Positions 41,101 to 45,990 of a DNA stretch of 64,000 bases are shown here, in pieces. Position 1 is the first letter of the stretch. Each line of letters begins with the position of its first letter. Under the pieces are notes generated by a model. That model was given only the letters and a program-made list of their open reading frames with translations. It was not told where the DNA came from and searched no databases. The stretch lies in the NCBI GenBank assembly GCA_947044365.1, contig OX345636.1:56337746-56401745 (forward strand). The letters are read 5' to 3'. The stretch comes from Petrosia ficiformis (Eukaryota; Porifera; Demospongiae; Haplosclerida; Petrosiidae). The translations under genes were made by a program, and so were the position numbers.

Positions 41101-42026
41101 TAAGGATGACCCAGGGAGTGCGACTCCAGTGAGTTTCTTAATAGAATTATGATAACATATGACTGTGTTTTTTTGCACTAAAAACCTTCATATCATCTGA
41201 TGCATTGTATTTCTTGCTGTAAGAGAGGAAATGTAGTTATCTCCATTTTTCAAATGTATGCAAGTACAAAACCACAAAAAGCAACACCCATCAAACATGT
41301 CATGCACCGTGTACAAGGCATTTTAAGAAAATTTACAAAGCCTTGATTTGAAGAGCTTATTAAATCCTTTTTCTGAGGCAGTTGGAAGGGCTAATAGCTA
41401 GTGACTTGAAATATACTGACCACAGCTATTACAAACACATTCATTAAGCAAAAGGATCTACCTATATGAGATATGGTCAACAGCTGCAAATATTTGTCTA
41501 AACACATGCTCAGAGGAGGCATTACATTACATTACACAACAAAAGTTTATTTAAATACGATTTTGACATAAATAACCTACTTTACAAGGAATGTAACTTT
41601 TATAATTACAGCTCAGCAGTTTTTATATCTATAATGAATTTTTTAACTCTTCCATTATAAATAGGTTTATCATTTGAGGATCTGCTTGACAAACCACCAG
41701 AAATTAAAGATGTCTTTGATTTTGTCAAGTATATCTCTGCCTTATGGAACGAGTTTGGACGTGAGCTTAACGTTCATGAGAATTATCGTGCCACTTTGAA
41801 AAGAAATGTAAGCCTTTCTGATGAAGATAGATTGGAATCTGTTCTCTCCAAGTGGATTGGAAAGGAAACAAAAACTGTCAAATGGAGAGTTGTTCTAGAA
41901 GCGCTAAATGCACTGGAAAGGAAGGATATAATCAAGAAGGTTATTACGTATTTGGAAAAACCAGAAACATACAGAAAGTATATTTCAATGGATGACTTTT
42001 CTCCTTGCCTATTTAGAAGTATGTGA
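1193..42026 (+). CDS. Ankyrin-Roc-COR-Death domain protein (5' partial, multi-exon)
   Basis: Likely an intracellular signalling GTPase. Exons: 1193-1291, 10152-10250, 19846-19944, 27317-27391, 28834-28870, 30653-30721, 31758-33746, 33852-33905, 34245-34301, 35504-35536, 35930-35969, 36202-36401, 41665-42026. Every junction keeps reading phase: 0 after the ankyrin exons, mostly 1 afterwards. All donors are GT except the one at 36402, which is GC. Domains in order are ankyrin repeats, a P-loop GTPase with GAPAVGKSS and DSGGQ motifs, a COR-like region, charged linkers and a Death domain. DAPK1 has this order after its kinase; no kinase is visible here, but the 5' end lies upstream of the window. 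The exons are seen directly; the function is inferred from the domains. Exon usage and the number of ankyrin repeats need RNA evidence. Confidence 0.8.
3339..3645. repeat. Long near-perfect inverted repeat (hairpin)
   Basis: Positions 3339-3476 and 3507-3645 are reverse complements with only a few mismatches, around a spacer of about 30 bp. Mirror-image open frames beginning MEVVCLILGP on both strands are a by-product of the symmetry, not genes. A transcript through it would fold into a stem of about 137 bp. A related sequence with ATGGAAGTGG and GCTTTTT motifs recurs near 5110 and 12,180, so it is probably part of a repeat family. Confidence 0.8.
4681..4725. repeat. GAAA microsatellite
   Basis: A short run of GAAA/GATA tetramers inside a stretch unusually rich in TACATGTA palindromes (about 4,490-5,110). 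No gene is visible in that stretch. Low-complexity frames on the minus strand are artefacts of the repeats. Confidence 0.8.
5208..5425 (+). repeat. MITE family with ends near TTTTTGATAAG (copy 1)
   Basis: A block of about 220 bp containing ACCATTGACCCAAAGAGC and ending near AAGCTTCAAACTTATCAAA. It recurs at 12,262-12,485 (in the duplicated unit), 21,806-22,024 and, inverted, at about 27,640-27,860. In the later copies the two ends are inverted repeats (TTTTTGATAAG). The 61-aa and 86-aa frames inside these copies are the repeat itself. Confidence 0.6.
6245..6548. mobile_element. hAT-type MITE with 8-bp target duplication
   Basis: The ends are inverted repeats (TAGGGATGGGCGATTATGA at the left, CCCCATCCCTA at the right). 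The element is flanked on both sides by the same 8 bp, CTTCAACT. TAGNGNTGGGCGAT-type ends with 8-bp target duplications are typical of the hAT superfamily. It has no coding capacity (304 bp), so it is non-autonomous. Confidence 0.8.
6926..7640 (+). pseudogene. Crypton-like tyrosine recombinase fragment, copy 1
   Basis: An open stretch from 6926 to 7258, then further in-frame protein-like sequence interrupted by stops. Readable pieces include GDRPQAVMSLSNEDI, GMRGRDEP, FGDFTIQSTSDGRKYIEY and FKPKMWATPECPKRCPV. They resemble the central part of the KIAA1958/ZMYM-like, Crypton-derived tyrosine recombinase family; that family call is from memory of its conserved blocks. A TAA follows GRDEP and a TGA follows TKTRF, so it is broken. 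The catalytic C-terminal part is not seen here. It lies within the intron between the first two ankyrin exons. Confidence 0.6.
10152..10250 (+). CDS. Ankyrin-repeat exon 2 (33 aa)
   Basis: A 99-nt symmetric phase-0 exon with acceptor TTTACATATAG and donor GTTAGT. It encodes an ankyrin repeat beginning YGDTPLHYAA and ending RHGSNLDTRNK. Compared with the exon at 1193, eleven codons differ; ten change the amino acid and one (CAT/CAC) is silent. The adjacent introns differ by only a few bases per hundred. Confidence 0.85.
12053..12225. repeat. Inverted repeat around 12,053-12,225
   Basis: The sequence near 12,053-12,112 (CTTGCTTTGGCAACAAAATT, then ACAACCATACATA) is mirrored at about 12,160-12,220 (TATGTATGGTTGTTATATGG, then TTGTTGCCAAAACAAGG). 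It is a foldback relative of the repeat at 3339-3645. No gene is seen. Confidence 0.55.
13311..13610. mobile_element. hAT-type MITE, duplicated copy
   Basis: Same element as at 6245, with the same flanking octamer CTTCAACT on both sides. The shared insertion site shows that it was already present before the 9-kb block was duplicated. Confidence 0.8.
13987..14710 (+). pseudogene. Crypton-like tyrosine recombinase fragment, copy 2
   Basis: Duplicate of the relic at 6926. A one-base insertion near 14,292 (CATTGG where copy 1 has CATGG) shifts the frame, so the first open stretch ends as PHWYPRKG. The TGA after the TKTR block is shared with copy 1, so the sequence was dead before duplication. 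The later block, with MWATPECPKRCPL and SMCKPMSPFYLAM, is still readable. Not expected to be functional. Confidence 0.6.
15700..16010 (+). repeat. Diverged dispersed repeat, partner of 52,540-53,330
   Basis: Short collinear matches link this stretch to 52,600-53,330. Examples are CACTATGATGATATCAGG here against CACTGTGATAACATCAGG there, then GGAGGTA, TTGCTCCTTGT, GTGTTTAAAC and ATCTTGATG. The partner is interrupted by a MITE after GTTTAAAC. A 72-aa open frame lies here, but I do not recognise it. Confidence 0.4.
17600..18380 (+). repeat. Partial copy of the duplication-unit tail
   Basis: This block repeats material found at about 7,770-8,110 and 14,830-15,180 (for example ATAAGACACAAACTGACTGA and AAAAAGCCTAGTGAGAACAT), then 8,584-8,815 (CATGAGTTGGTTTTGG). 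It marks the tail of a further unit. No gene is visible in it, nor in 18,380-19,200. Confidence 0.7.
19846..19944 (+). CDS. Ankyrin-repeat exon 3 (33 aa)
   Basis: A 99-nt phase-0 exon (acceptor TTTTACATAG, donor GTTAGT). It encodes an ankyrin repeat beginning LGQTPTHLAA and ending RHGSKLDTQDN. By eye about 38 of its 99 bases differ from the exon at 1193, whereas the 300 bp of intron directly downstream differ at only about 1-2%. Divergence begins and ends close to the splice sites. Confidence 0.85.
21010..21215. repeat. Compound inverted and tandem repeat
   Basis: A segment containing CTACTACATGTACATGTAG and CAAATGAACATCTACTAC appears once inverted (21,010-21,077) and twice direct (to about 21,210), with a direct period of roughly 80 bp. 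The structure can form alternative hairpins. The 120-aa minus-strand frame through it is low complexity. Confidence 0.65.
21806..22024. mobile_element. MITE with TTTTTGATAAG inverted ends
   Basis: Left end TTTTTGATAAGCTTATATGG and the right end reading the same motif on the other strand (GCTTCAAAACTTATCAAAAA). Same family as 5208, 12262 and 27640. The 86-aa frame inside is the element itself. I could not define a target duplication. Confidence 0.55.
23639..23838 (-). CDS. Possible two-exon coding fragment, minus strand
   Basis: Two candidate exons on the minus strand: 23838-23811 (acceptor TATTATTAG, donor GTATGA) and 23779-23639 (acceptor TTTCTAG, donor GTTACT). Joined in phase they read a Ser/Pro-rich, acidic stretch including DEYDSLSPSSSPQPLPPP. 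No domain is recognised and no neighbouring exons were found. A 21-bp piece (ACCTACCAAATGTGAAGATT) also occurs inverted at about 23,376, so this may be repeat-borne. Low confidence. Confidence 0.3.
24177..24757. mobile_element. hAT deletion derivative with perfect 8-bp target duplication
   Basis: Inverted ends (TAGGGGCGGGCGATAGTG and CACTATTGCCCAGCCCTA), flanked on both sides by ATTAATAC. The interior (581 bp) contains a scrap that reads HSGNTSNMRFHL, resembling the end of a BED zinc finger, which hAT transposases often carry. This suggests an internally deleted transposon rather than a purely non-coding MITE. In-frame stops make it non-functional. Confidence 0.8.
25034..25455. mobile_element. 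hAT-type MITE, 7/8 target duplication
   Basis: Ends TAGTGTTGGGCGATTATGAG and TAATCGCCCAACACTA are inverted repeats. The flanks CATACATG and CACACATG match at 7 of 8 positions. Same end type as 6245 and 24177. The two open frames on the minus strand inside it are not recognisable proteins. Confidence 0.75.
25676..26180 (+). mobile_element. CATCCCTAT-family MITE, first copy of a head-to-tail pair
   Basis: Starts CATCCCTATATTTGCTTTG and ends GAAAGCAATTATAGGGATGG followed by the hairpin TGGCCCTACGGGCCA and ATAAAAA; the two ends are inverted repeats. The interior holds a (TA)n run (about 26,096-26,128) and the conserved block CCCATTAATTGACCGAGCCC. An almost identical copy follows immediately. Confidence 0.75.
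26181..26692 (+). mobile_element. CATCCCTAT-family MITE, second copy of the pair
   Basis: A near-identical direct repeat of 25676-26180, joined with no intervening unique sequence (...CCATAAAAA then CATCCCTAT...). Differences are a few substitutions, one small insertion and a longer (TA)n tract. The tandem arrangement suggests unequal exchange or a dimeric insertion. Confidence 0.75.
27317..27391 (+). CDS. Ankyrin-like exon 4 (25 aa, end of array)
   Basis: A 75-nt exon, phase 0 at both ends, acceptor ATTTACAG and donor GTGTGT. It reads DGDTALDLAKRF then VQLLEEAR, which fits the first part of an ankyrin repeat (DGxTALDLA...VxLL) and resembles a terminal capping repeat. Its introns do not belong to the 9-kb duplicated unit. 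Confidence 0.75.
27640..27860 (-). mobile_element. TTTTTGATAAG-family MITE, inverted copy
   Basis: Begins TTTTTGATAAGTTTTGAAGC and contains, inverted, the same blocks as 21806-22024 (GGGCCAGTGGTGCACCA, ATAATCATAATTAACT). The overlapping 156-aa minus-strand frame is explained by this repeat. Confidence 0.55.
27885..28649. mobile_element. Inverted-repeat element with CCGTATGGGTATA ends
   Basis: The motif CCGTATGGGTATA at 27885 is mirrored at the right end (TATACCCATACGG, ending 28649), followed inward on both sides by AATTTT/TTTCG-rich sequence. It sits in the intron before exon 28834. The 97-aa plus-strand frame inside is not a recognisable protein. The target duplication is unclear. Confidence 0.5.
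28834..28870 (+). CDS. Linker exon (phase 0 in, 1 out)
   Basis: A 37-nt exon between acceptor CCTTTTAG and donor GTAAGT. It reads KNQKVDKHLDKP and passes one base into the next exon. It lies between the ankyrin array and the GTPase exon. Lysine-rich, with no domain of its own. Confidence 0.65.
29407..30091 (+). repeat. Hexamer minisatellite (CTTGTG/CTTGTA/CTTATA)n
   Basis: Nearly 700 bp of the six-base unit CTTGTR with CTTATA and TTTGTR variants, inside the intron between exons 28834 and 30653. The six-base period keeps plus-strand frames open and gives spurious proteins of alternating L/V/F or C/L/Y up to 249 residues. The flanks (28,970-29,120 and 30,300-30,340) contain the related words AAGCACAAG and AAGTGCTTTG, so the array probably expanded from part of an inserted repeat. 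Confidence 0.9.
30472..30530 (-). other. tRNA-like relic (B-box and acceptor-like pairing)
   Basis: On the minus strand the segment has CTAGTGG at its start and CCACTAG at its end (a perfect 7-bp acceptor-like stem), a D-arm-like TGGTTAAAG and a B-box-like GGTTCAAGCCC. At about 58 nt it is too short for a tRNA, and the T-stem 3' strand is missing. It is probably a tRNA-derived SINE fragment or a decayed tRNA copy. Confidence 0.35.
30653..30721 (+). CDS. Linker exon (phase 1 in, 1 out)
   Basis: A 69-nt exon between acceptor TTCCATTGCAG and donor GTACTA. It reads DDIKSDISKQDEPNV then KKPDETIP, a charged linker leading into the GTPase exon. The following intron (30,722-31,757) shows no other coding sequence. 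Confidence 0.65.
31758..33746 (+). CDS. Roc-type GTPase plus COR-like exon
   Basis: A single 1,989-nt exon (acceptor TCAATCCCTAG, donor GTAAAT; phase 1 in, 1 out) holding the enzymatic core. A P-loop GAPAVGKSS lies at about 31,850. An insert rich in Ser/Thr/Lys follows (32,060-32,270). The switch motif DSGGQPQF lies near 32,305 and a G4-like THLD near 32,570. DSGGQ and THxD fit Roc/ROCO-type GTPases better than NACHT ATPases. After about 32,790 comes a COR-like region (VPVRWMVFHLEL, then FVEELF and FALLEYLRIAV), and at the end a Cys-rich stretch (CPGVSCDAPFIHPGKILPQC). The ATG at 31829 is internal. Uninterrupted, so probably functional. Confidence 0.8.
33852..33905 (+). CDS. Duplicated small exon A
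   Basis: A 54-nt phase-1 exon reading GASPDAKQGYKTPSNQSE. It and roughly 70 bp of upstream intron (TTGTTTGTCTCATTGATAA) are repeated around 34245. Both copies keep phase, so both can be included. Confidence 0.65.
34245..34301 (+). CDS. Duplicated small exon B
   Basis: A 57-nt phase-1 exon reading GASPDGKRSHNSTPSNKSE, a paralogue of exon 33852 with one extra codon. Acceptor ATTATCATTATAG, donor GTACAT. It extends a Ser/Lys-rich linker after the COR region. Confidence 0.65.
34756..35170 (+). mobile_element. CATCCCTAT-family MITE, full copy
   Basis: Begins TATCCCTATGACTGCTTTG and ends GGAAAGCAATCATAGGGATG then GGCCCTACGGGCC and ATAAAAAA. It includes the shared GACCGAGCCCCCGGGAATGACG block and a (TA)n run. 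It lies in the intron between exons 34245 and 35504. Confidence 0.75.
35236..35345 (-). other. tRNA-like SINE candidate (B-box, T-run)
   Basis: On the minus strand an exact B-box, GGTTCGAATCC (35262-35252), is followed by CACTCAGTTATC and a run of T, like a pol III terminator. An A-box-like TAGTGTAGTTA lies about 60 bases upstream. Similar B-box-like words recur on the minus strand near 34,695, 35,185, 36,885, 36,935 and 50,850, mostly beside CATCCCTAT-family MITEs. Folding and a repeat search would decide. Confidence 0.35.
35504..35536 (+). CDS. Linker micro-exon
   Basis: A 33-nt exon, phase 1 in and out (acceptor ACTTATTACAG, donor GTTAAT), reading DHYAVSQTLET. It is supported only by splice signals and phase continuity. 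Confidence 0.5.
35930..35969 (+). CDS. Linker micro-exon
   Basis: A 40-nt exon (acceptor CTTACATTTAG, donor GTAAGT), phase 1 in and 2 out, reading GSEDVQAHTEMSK. Its strong donor and phase fit make it more credible than its length suggests. Confidence 0.55.
36202..36401 (+). CDS. Basic linker exon with a GC donor
   Basis: A 200-nt exon (acceptor TATAATTACAG), phase 2 in. It reads a basic, His-rich stretch with KRTHEDTIESHKRRKEEE, which may act as a nuclear localisation or interaction segment. The frame stays open to a TAA at 36446-36448. Only a GC donor, CCAG|GCATGT, leaves the one base needed to enter the Death-domain exon in frame; the nearby GTATAA would not. Confidence 0.65.
36619..36803 (+). 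mobile_element. CATCCCTAT-family MITE, internally deleted copy
   Basis: Starts TATTCCTATGACTGC and ends ATTGGGATGGCCCTACGGGCC with the middle of the element missing. It lies in the last long intron. Confidence 0.65.
37374..37425. repeat. Short strong hairpin
   Basis: A 52-bp imperfect palindrome beginning TAGGGTTGG and ending CCAACCCTA. Read as RNA it folds into about 22 pairs with two mismatches and a four-base loop (UUUG). Whether it is transcribed as a small RNA precursor or is a tiny inverted-repeat element cannot be decided from sequence. Confidence 0.6.
37652..39487 (-). pseudogene. Crypton-like tyrosine recombinase relic, split by a MITE
   Basis: Minus-strand blocks in order: a basic N-terminal piece with RRKSPRLDS (39487-39220), INYWLSRFVLEVKRQDG (within 39135-38752), VSKTNQGGLKNQ and CLIRLYKLYNS (within 38825-38538), and TRLFEVGVDEQLIMQRTRH followed by SYKR (within 38137-37652). 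The last block carries the H-R...Y signature of the tyrosine recombinase active site. The family is KIAA1958/QRICH1/ZMYM-like, derived from Crypton transposons. Frame changes between blocks and an inserted 429-bp MITE show it is dead. It lies antisense in the last long intron of the ankyrin-Death gene. Confidence 0.65.
38124..38552. mobile_element. MITE with CACTGCAAAAAC ends inserted in the recombinase relic
   Basis: Inverted ends of about 30 bp (CACTGCAAAAACAAAATAGT at the left; the right end reads CACTGCAAAAACTAAATCGT on the other strand). TG lies on each side, a probable 2-bp target duplication. Removing the element rejoins the recombinase reading (FYLKPH side to the next block), so it inserted after or during decay of that gene. 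No coding capacity. Confidence 0.75.
39698..39841. repeat. Palindromic inverted repeat
   Basis: Left TTAGATACCTGTCACAGGTT mirrors right AACCTGTGACAGCTAGGTAT, and the centre contains TTACCTCGCCTCCGCCTCGG. The whole 144-bp segment folds on itself. It lies in the long GC-AG intron. No gene. Confidence 0.7.
40728..40786 (+). mobile_element. CATCCCTAT-family MITE, 3' end only
   Basis: Only the right end is present (GGAAAGCAATCTTTGGAATG then GGCCCTGTGAGGC and ATAAAAA). It is a decayed fragment. Nothing else is recognised in 39,850-41,660. Confidence 0.5.
41665..42026 (+). CDS. Death-domain exon
   Basis: Entered in phase 1 after acceptor TTATAAATAG. The sequence begins GLSFEDLLDKPPEIKDV, then ISALWNEFGREL and, near the end, VKWRVVLEALNAL followed by IIKKVITYLE. 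These are the helix signatures of a Death domain: a W before helix 2, then W(x)VLLxAL and a closing YL. The frame stops at TGA 42024-42026. A strong donor (AGAA|GTATGT at 42019) just before the stop would instead join the open exon at 42340-42533. Death domains mediate homotypic assembly in apoptosis and innate immune signalling. Confidence 0.8.
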
Positions 42027-42242
42027 TTCATTTTTGATTTTGATATTTCTTTAGAATTCCTCCTTTTGTAAAAGAACCTTTATTTTTTGGAAAATAATTT
42101 TTTTCAACTTTTACTTTTCTCCTTGCCTATTTAGAAGTACATGACTCATTTTTGATTTCATTGTAATTTTGATTTTGACATTTCTTTAGAATTCCTCTTT
42201 TTGTAAAAGAAACCCTTCCTTTTTTTGAAAATAATTTTTTTC
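41997..42242 (+). repeat. Tandem duplication at the end of the Death-domain exon
   Basis: Words such as CTTTTCTCCTTGCCTATTTA and TTTCTTTAGAATTCCTC appear twice, about 118 bp apart. The second copy has GTACAT where the first has the donor-like GTATGT. The duplication includes the last codons of the exon. Confidence 0.75.
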
Positions 42243-42339
42243 AAGTGTTACTTTACACTCCATTATCCTTTGTCATGTAGTATAGCTAAAGGTATGTGTG
42301 TTTGTCTATGTATATATATAAATTTAAAAATGTGGTTAG

Positions 42340-42533
42340 TCTCGAGCTTATCCCTAGACCTTCCACACCAATGTTCTAAGGATGAGGCTACAACATGGTT
42401 TGAACAACAACAATCTACTGCTACTTGGCAGTTGCAGAATTTATATACAAAGAAAATCAGCTTGTATCAAACTTTACAATGTAATGATGTTGCATTCCCT
42501 GATTTTTGTATTGTCCAATCAGATTGCTCATGA
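42340..42533 (+). CDS. Possible alternative last exon of the ankyrin-Death gene
   Basis: If the donor at 42019 is used, the acceptor GTGGTTAG at 42339 brings in 194 nt exactly in phase. It reads SSLSLDLPHQCSKDEATTWF and continues for 64 residues to the TGA at 42533. The segment has ordinary protein composition but no recognised domain. The acceptor lacks a good pyrimidine tract, so this isoform is a hypothesis that RNA reads would settle. Confidence 0.4.
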
Positions 42534-43052
42534 TCAGTTGAATTAATTAATTGATCATATGACTTTGTATATTCAAAAGGGAAAAAAGTGACAAAAAAAG
42601 ACTTGCTTTAATAAAGGCTGCGAAGTGTCTATTATGCAAGTACGTAATTATATAGGTGGAGTGAATCAGGTGACAGTCACCTGATTATGATACCACTATA
42701 CCAGGAATGTTGATTAAAGTTGCCAGACTGTTTTTTTGCCATGGGGCGTGGCAGTCAGGGGACGAGACTAACCAAATGATAGTAGAGCAAAAAAATGCTT
42801 GGTATTCCAGACATGTAATTATTATGACGTACGTAGTCACAAGAAAGATGGATGTACCAAAGCGTACGTCACATGAAAAACTCGTACAAAAAAACGGTAT
42901 CGAACGGGATACCGAATTAAGTGAAAAAACGGGCTAGAAACGGAATATTACAGATACGGATGAAAAACGTACTACGTCCATATTGAACGGATTTCACGTT
43001 TCCCGTTTCTACAATACGACGGACGTTACTGGTCGTCCGTTTCTTTGAGAAT

Positions 43053-43226
43053 ATGGAGGCAGTAGCAACACAGAGGAGAAAAAGGACAAGAAAGGCTATG
43101 TTTTGTCTACATTGTTCCAAGAACGTCCCAAAGAGTACCTTTTACCGTCATAAGACAAAGTATAACAACCAAAAGTCGAAGAAATGGAGAAAAGAAGGTG
43201 GAAATCACTATGATAACCTACCTTAT
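43053..43226 (+). CDS. Hypothetical exon with CxxC...H motif
   Basis: It begins at an ATG and reads a basic stretch with FCLHCSKNVPKSTFYRHK, a possible zinc-binding C-x2-C ... H motif. The frame closes just after a GTATGA donor at 43227. An alternative phase-1 donor at 43198 would join an acidic Ser/Glu-rich stretch starting DDQSESSSRD at 43544. Neither junction leads in frame into the gene at 43599, so it is either a separate small gene or a transposon-derived fragment. The upstream region 42,534-43,050 has many ACGG words but no recognised feature. Confidence 0.35.
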
Positions 43227-43598
43227 GTATGATAATTCTGTACTGTTGTTGTGTTGTAGGTTACTGGTACACAATGACATTAGCATAATAAATTTTTTCC
43301 TATATATATAGTAATGTGCATATGTGTATATAGTTTCATGTTTATTTGAAGTATAATTATAATTATAGTCAAATTAATTTAAGTCAATTGTATAGTAAGC
43401 TAAAGTATGCAAGAGTTTTTAACGTGCATGTTTGTATTCTGTAATGATATGACTGACAGTATTCCACTAGCAAAATAACAATTATTACAGTAATGATTAT
43501 ATATACTGCACAAAAATTGTTATAATTAGTTTACTTTTTAAAGATGATCAATCTGAATCTTCATCAAGGGATTCTTCTGGCAAAGAGTCTGAAACCGA

Positions 43599-45612
43599 AT
43601 GCAAGACCGAGAAGCAACGATCAACCCAATGACTGACCAAACTCTTAAAGCAAAGAGAGTTCCCAAAGAATTATCAGTATGAAACACAATCATGTATATA
43701 TATGCGATAGGGCTGAGCTATATATTTTCAATAGTGCGATCTCAAATGTTTGGGTATACTATTAAGTTTAAACTTCTTGTTGTAGTTACTTATGAAGCAC
43801 AACCAGAGATAGAATTACTACATGTGAACAATATAATGTATTGCAATATTATACATAATGTATTTTCATGCTGACCACAGTAAACACTGCATCTGTTGCT
43901 CTGGTTGAATAATTGTGGTTTCTTTTACAATTCAATAGGCAACTGTAAAAGCTCTGCATGAAAAGGCAGATCATTCTTTGAGGTTCGATGGATCAACATC
44001 GTAAGAATGTAGCCATTAAAACACTTTCTAATTATGTTCTTCACAATTACCAGTTACAACTCTGAAGATAACACCTCTGTGAGGAGTATATTATTGGAAC
44101 ATCTCCGCCAGAAATTTAATGATACTTACACTCTCCAGCAAATGAAACGTAAGTATAATGTATCACTGTTAGAATAAGGTAAGTAAAAGATATCTAATCT
44201 TTAATTGTGTAGTGCATAAGACCGTCTATTGTCGTACATGTATTACCTAGATGTCCCATCTTTGGGTAGTACACTTTATTTATTTTCAGTATTACCTAGA
44301 TGTCCCATCTTTGGGTAGTACACTTTATTTAGTATTACCTAGATGTCCCATCTTTGGGTAGTACACTTTATTTAATTCAGTATTACCTAGATGTCCCATC
44401 TTTGGGTAGTACACTTTATTTAATTCAGTATTACCTAGATGTCCCATCTTTGGGTAGTACACTTTATTTATTTATTTCAGTATTACCTAGATGTCCCATC
44501 TTTGGGTAGTACATTTAACTTGTTTCTTTTTAATTTCAGCTGGTATTATCCGGTTGGATGTCTCATCTAGATGAGTAATAGGGTTTATATTATGGTGTTT
44601 AAACTACCATTTTAAAGTGTTTTCTAGAGATACAGTACATTCCCTGTGATGGATGCTGTTAAGGTCATGTTGCAATGTGGAGTATTGTTGATCACTGAGA
44701 TTGTGCTGCTAAACTTTTGTATTTATGCAATTACCATGTTTGTGAGGATTTACAAGGAGTTCCGAATTCAGGAAAGCTTTTTAGATATATACATGTACTT
44801 CTTTAAACACACATGCATGTTTGTATTTTTGTTCCAAAGGTGCTGTACACAGATATTATGAAAGTCGTCGCCGTCTCTTTAATGATTCTTGTCCATCAAG
44901 AATCCCTATTGTTAGTGCAGTAAAGGAACGAACAAGGAAGAATGAACGGAGGAAGAAGGTGAGTTACTATTTTTGTTCAGTTTAATCTAGGACTGTAGTC
45001 AAACCACTGTAAGCACTATAAGGGTTAATCCATGCCATGCCATTGTTGTTTATTTGGTAAAACAAAACAAAATAACTAATACTATACAAATAATACCTCC
45101 CTTCATATAGCTCTACACAAAAAGGAAAGCTGTATTGAAGGGAGAAAAGGAAGAAAAGTTGTGGGAATCGATCAATTACATGTACATGACTGAAGAGAGT
45201 GATGAAGAAGGCACTATCAAACGTCGTTCATTGCCTTGGAGATCAAGAAGTATGTTTGCCTCTCTTGTATCTAGTTAATTACATTGATTTTTCCCTCACA
45301 GAATTGAATAGATTAATAAAAAAACTGAATTCCCGCTTGAAAAATCCACAAATGTCTGATTATTTAGAGGATTCATCAATTCCTCCACCCTCGCATCTCA
45401 AGTGTCCTGAATGGGCTGTGGCTTCAAGTGCAGTTATTAATGATAGAACATCTTCTCCTAGCAGCTCTGTAGCCTCTACATCCCCTAATAATAGCACTAC
45501 TGATCCTCTGCTAACACAACCACCAGAGTTGCCAAGGAATGAGTTTCCAAATGATTTGATTCATGAAGACTCCTTGTCAGATACAGATGACAGTGACTAT
45601 TATAATGAGTAA
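43599..45612 (+). CDS. Six-exon gene, possibly C14orf93-like (267 aa)
   Basis: Exons 43599-43676, 43939-44000, 44054-44148, 44840-44958, 45111-45249 and 45302-45612 splice with consistent phases (0, 2, 1, 0, 1) to the TAA at 45610. Donors are GTATGA, GTAAGA, GTAAGT, GTGAGT and GTATGT. The product reads TLKAKRVPKELS, then LLEHLRQKFNDTY, then AVHRYYESRRRLF followed by a basic helix (VKERTRKNERRKK), then LPWRSR, ending in a Ser/Thr/Pro and acidic tail. The RYYESRRR block recalls the C14orf93 family, recalled rather than searched. Start ATG 43599 is the earliest in-frame ATG after a stop; the M ten residues downstream is possible. A nucleic-acid-associated role is guessed from the basic helix only. 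Confidence 0.75.
44241..44517 (+). repeat. Six-copy tandem repeat of about 45 bp
   Basis: The unit TATTACCTAGATGTCCCATC with TTTGGGTAGTACACTTTATT is repeated from 44241, 44290, 44333, 44381, 44429 and 44481. It lies inside intron 3 of the six-exon gene. Several units include CAG before the repeat, giving repeated cryptic acceptors. Confidence 0.9.
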
Positions 45613-45990
45613 CAGTACTATCTTGCTTTCAGACTTTCAGTAATAATTATTATCCATTATCTCTTCTATTTATTAAAGAACAAGGTATATAGAGAAAAAA
45701 GTATCCCTATGACTGCTTTGTGGTGTCCATCATTCAGTAATCATGGCTAACTTTATGATGCCTGAAACACATCAGCCTATTATAGTTATTATTTTGATTA
45801 TCTACTCTGTTTACCTTTTAAAGAACCTTGTAGAACTTGTAGAATATATTTCAGGTAGAATAGCTAGCTATTAGTTCCAGTTTCTACGTAAACTACACAG
45901 CTTTCTTTCTGCTGGTCTGTAGAGCTTGATCGCGCGTTCTTTTACGCGCCACGCCCATTAATTGACCGAGCCCCCGGGAATGATGTAACT

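Noticed and set aside
41105..41128. 24-nt micro-exon (acceptor TTTAAG, donor GTGAGT) before the Death exon
   Set aside because: It is phase 0 on both sides, but the neighbouring exons require phase 1; inclusion would introduce a stop.
44539..44573. Alternative exon after TTTCAG reading PGIIRLDVSSR then stop
   Set aside because: It ends at once, and the direct join to 44840 gives a long in-phase protein.
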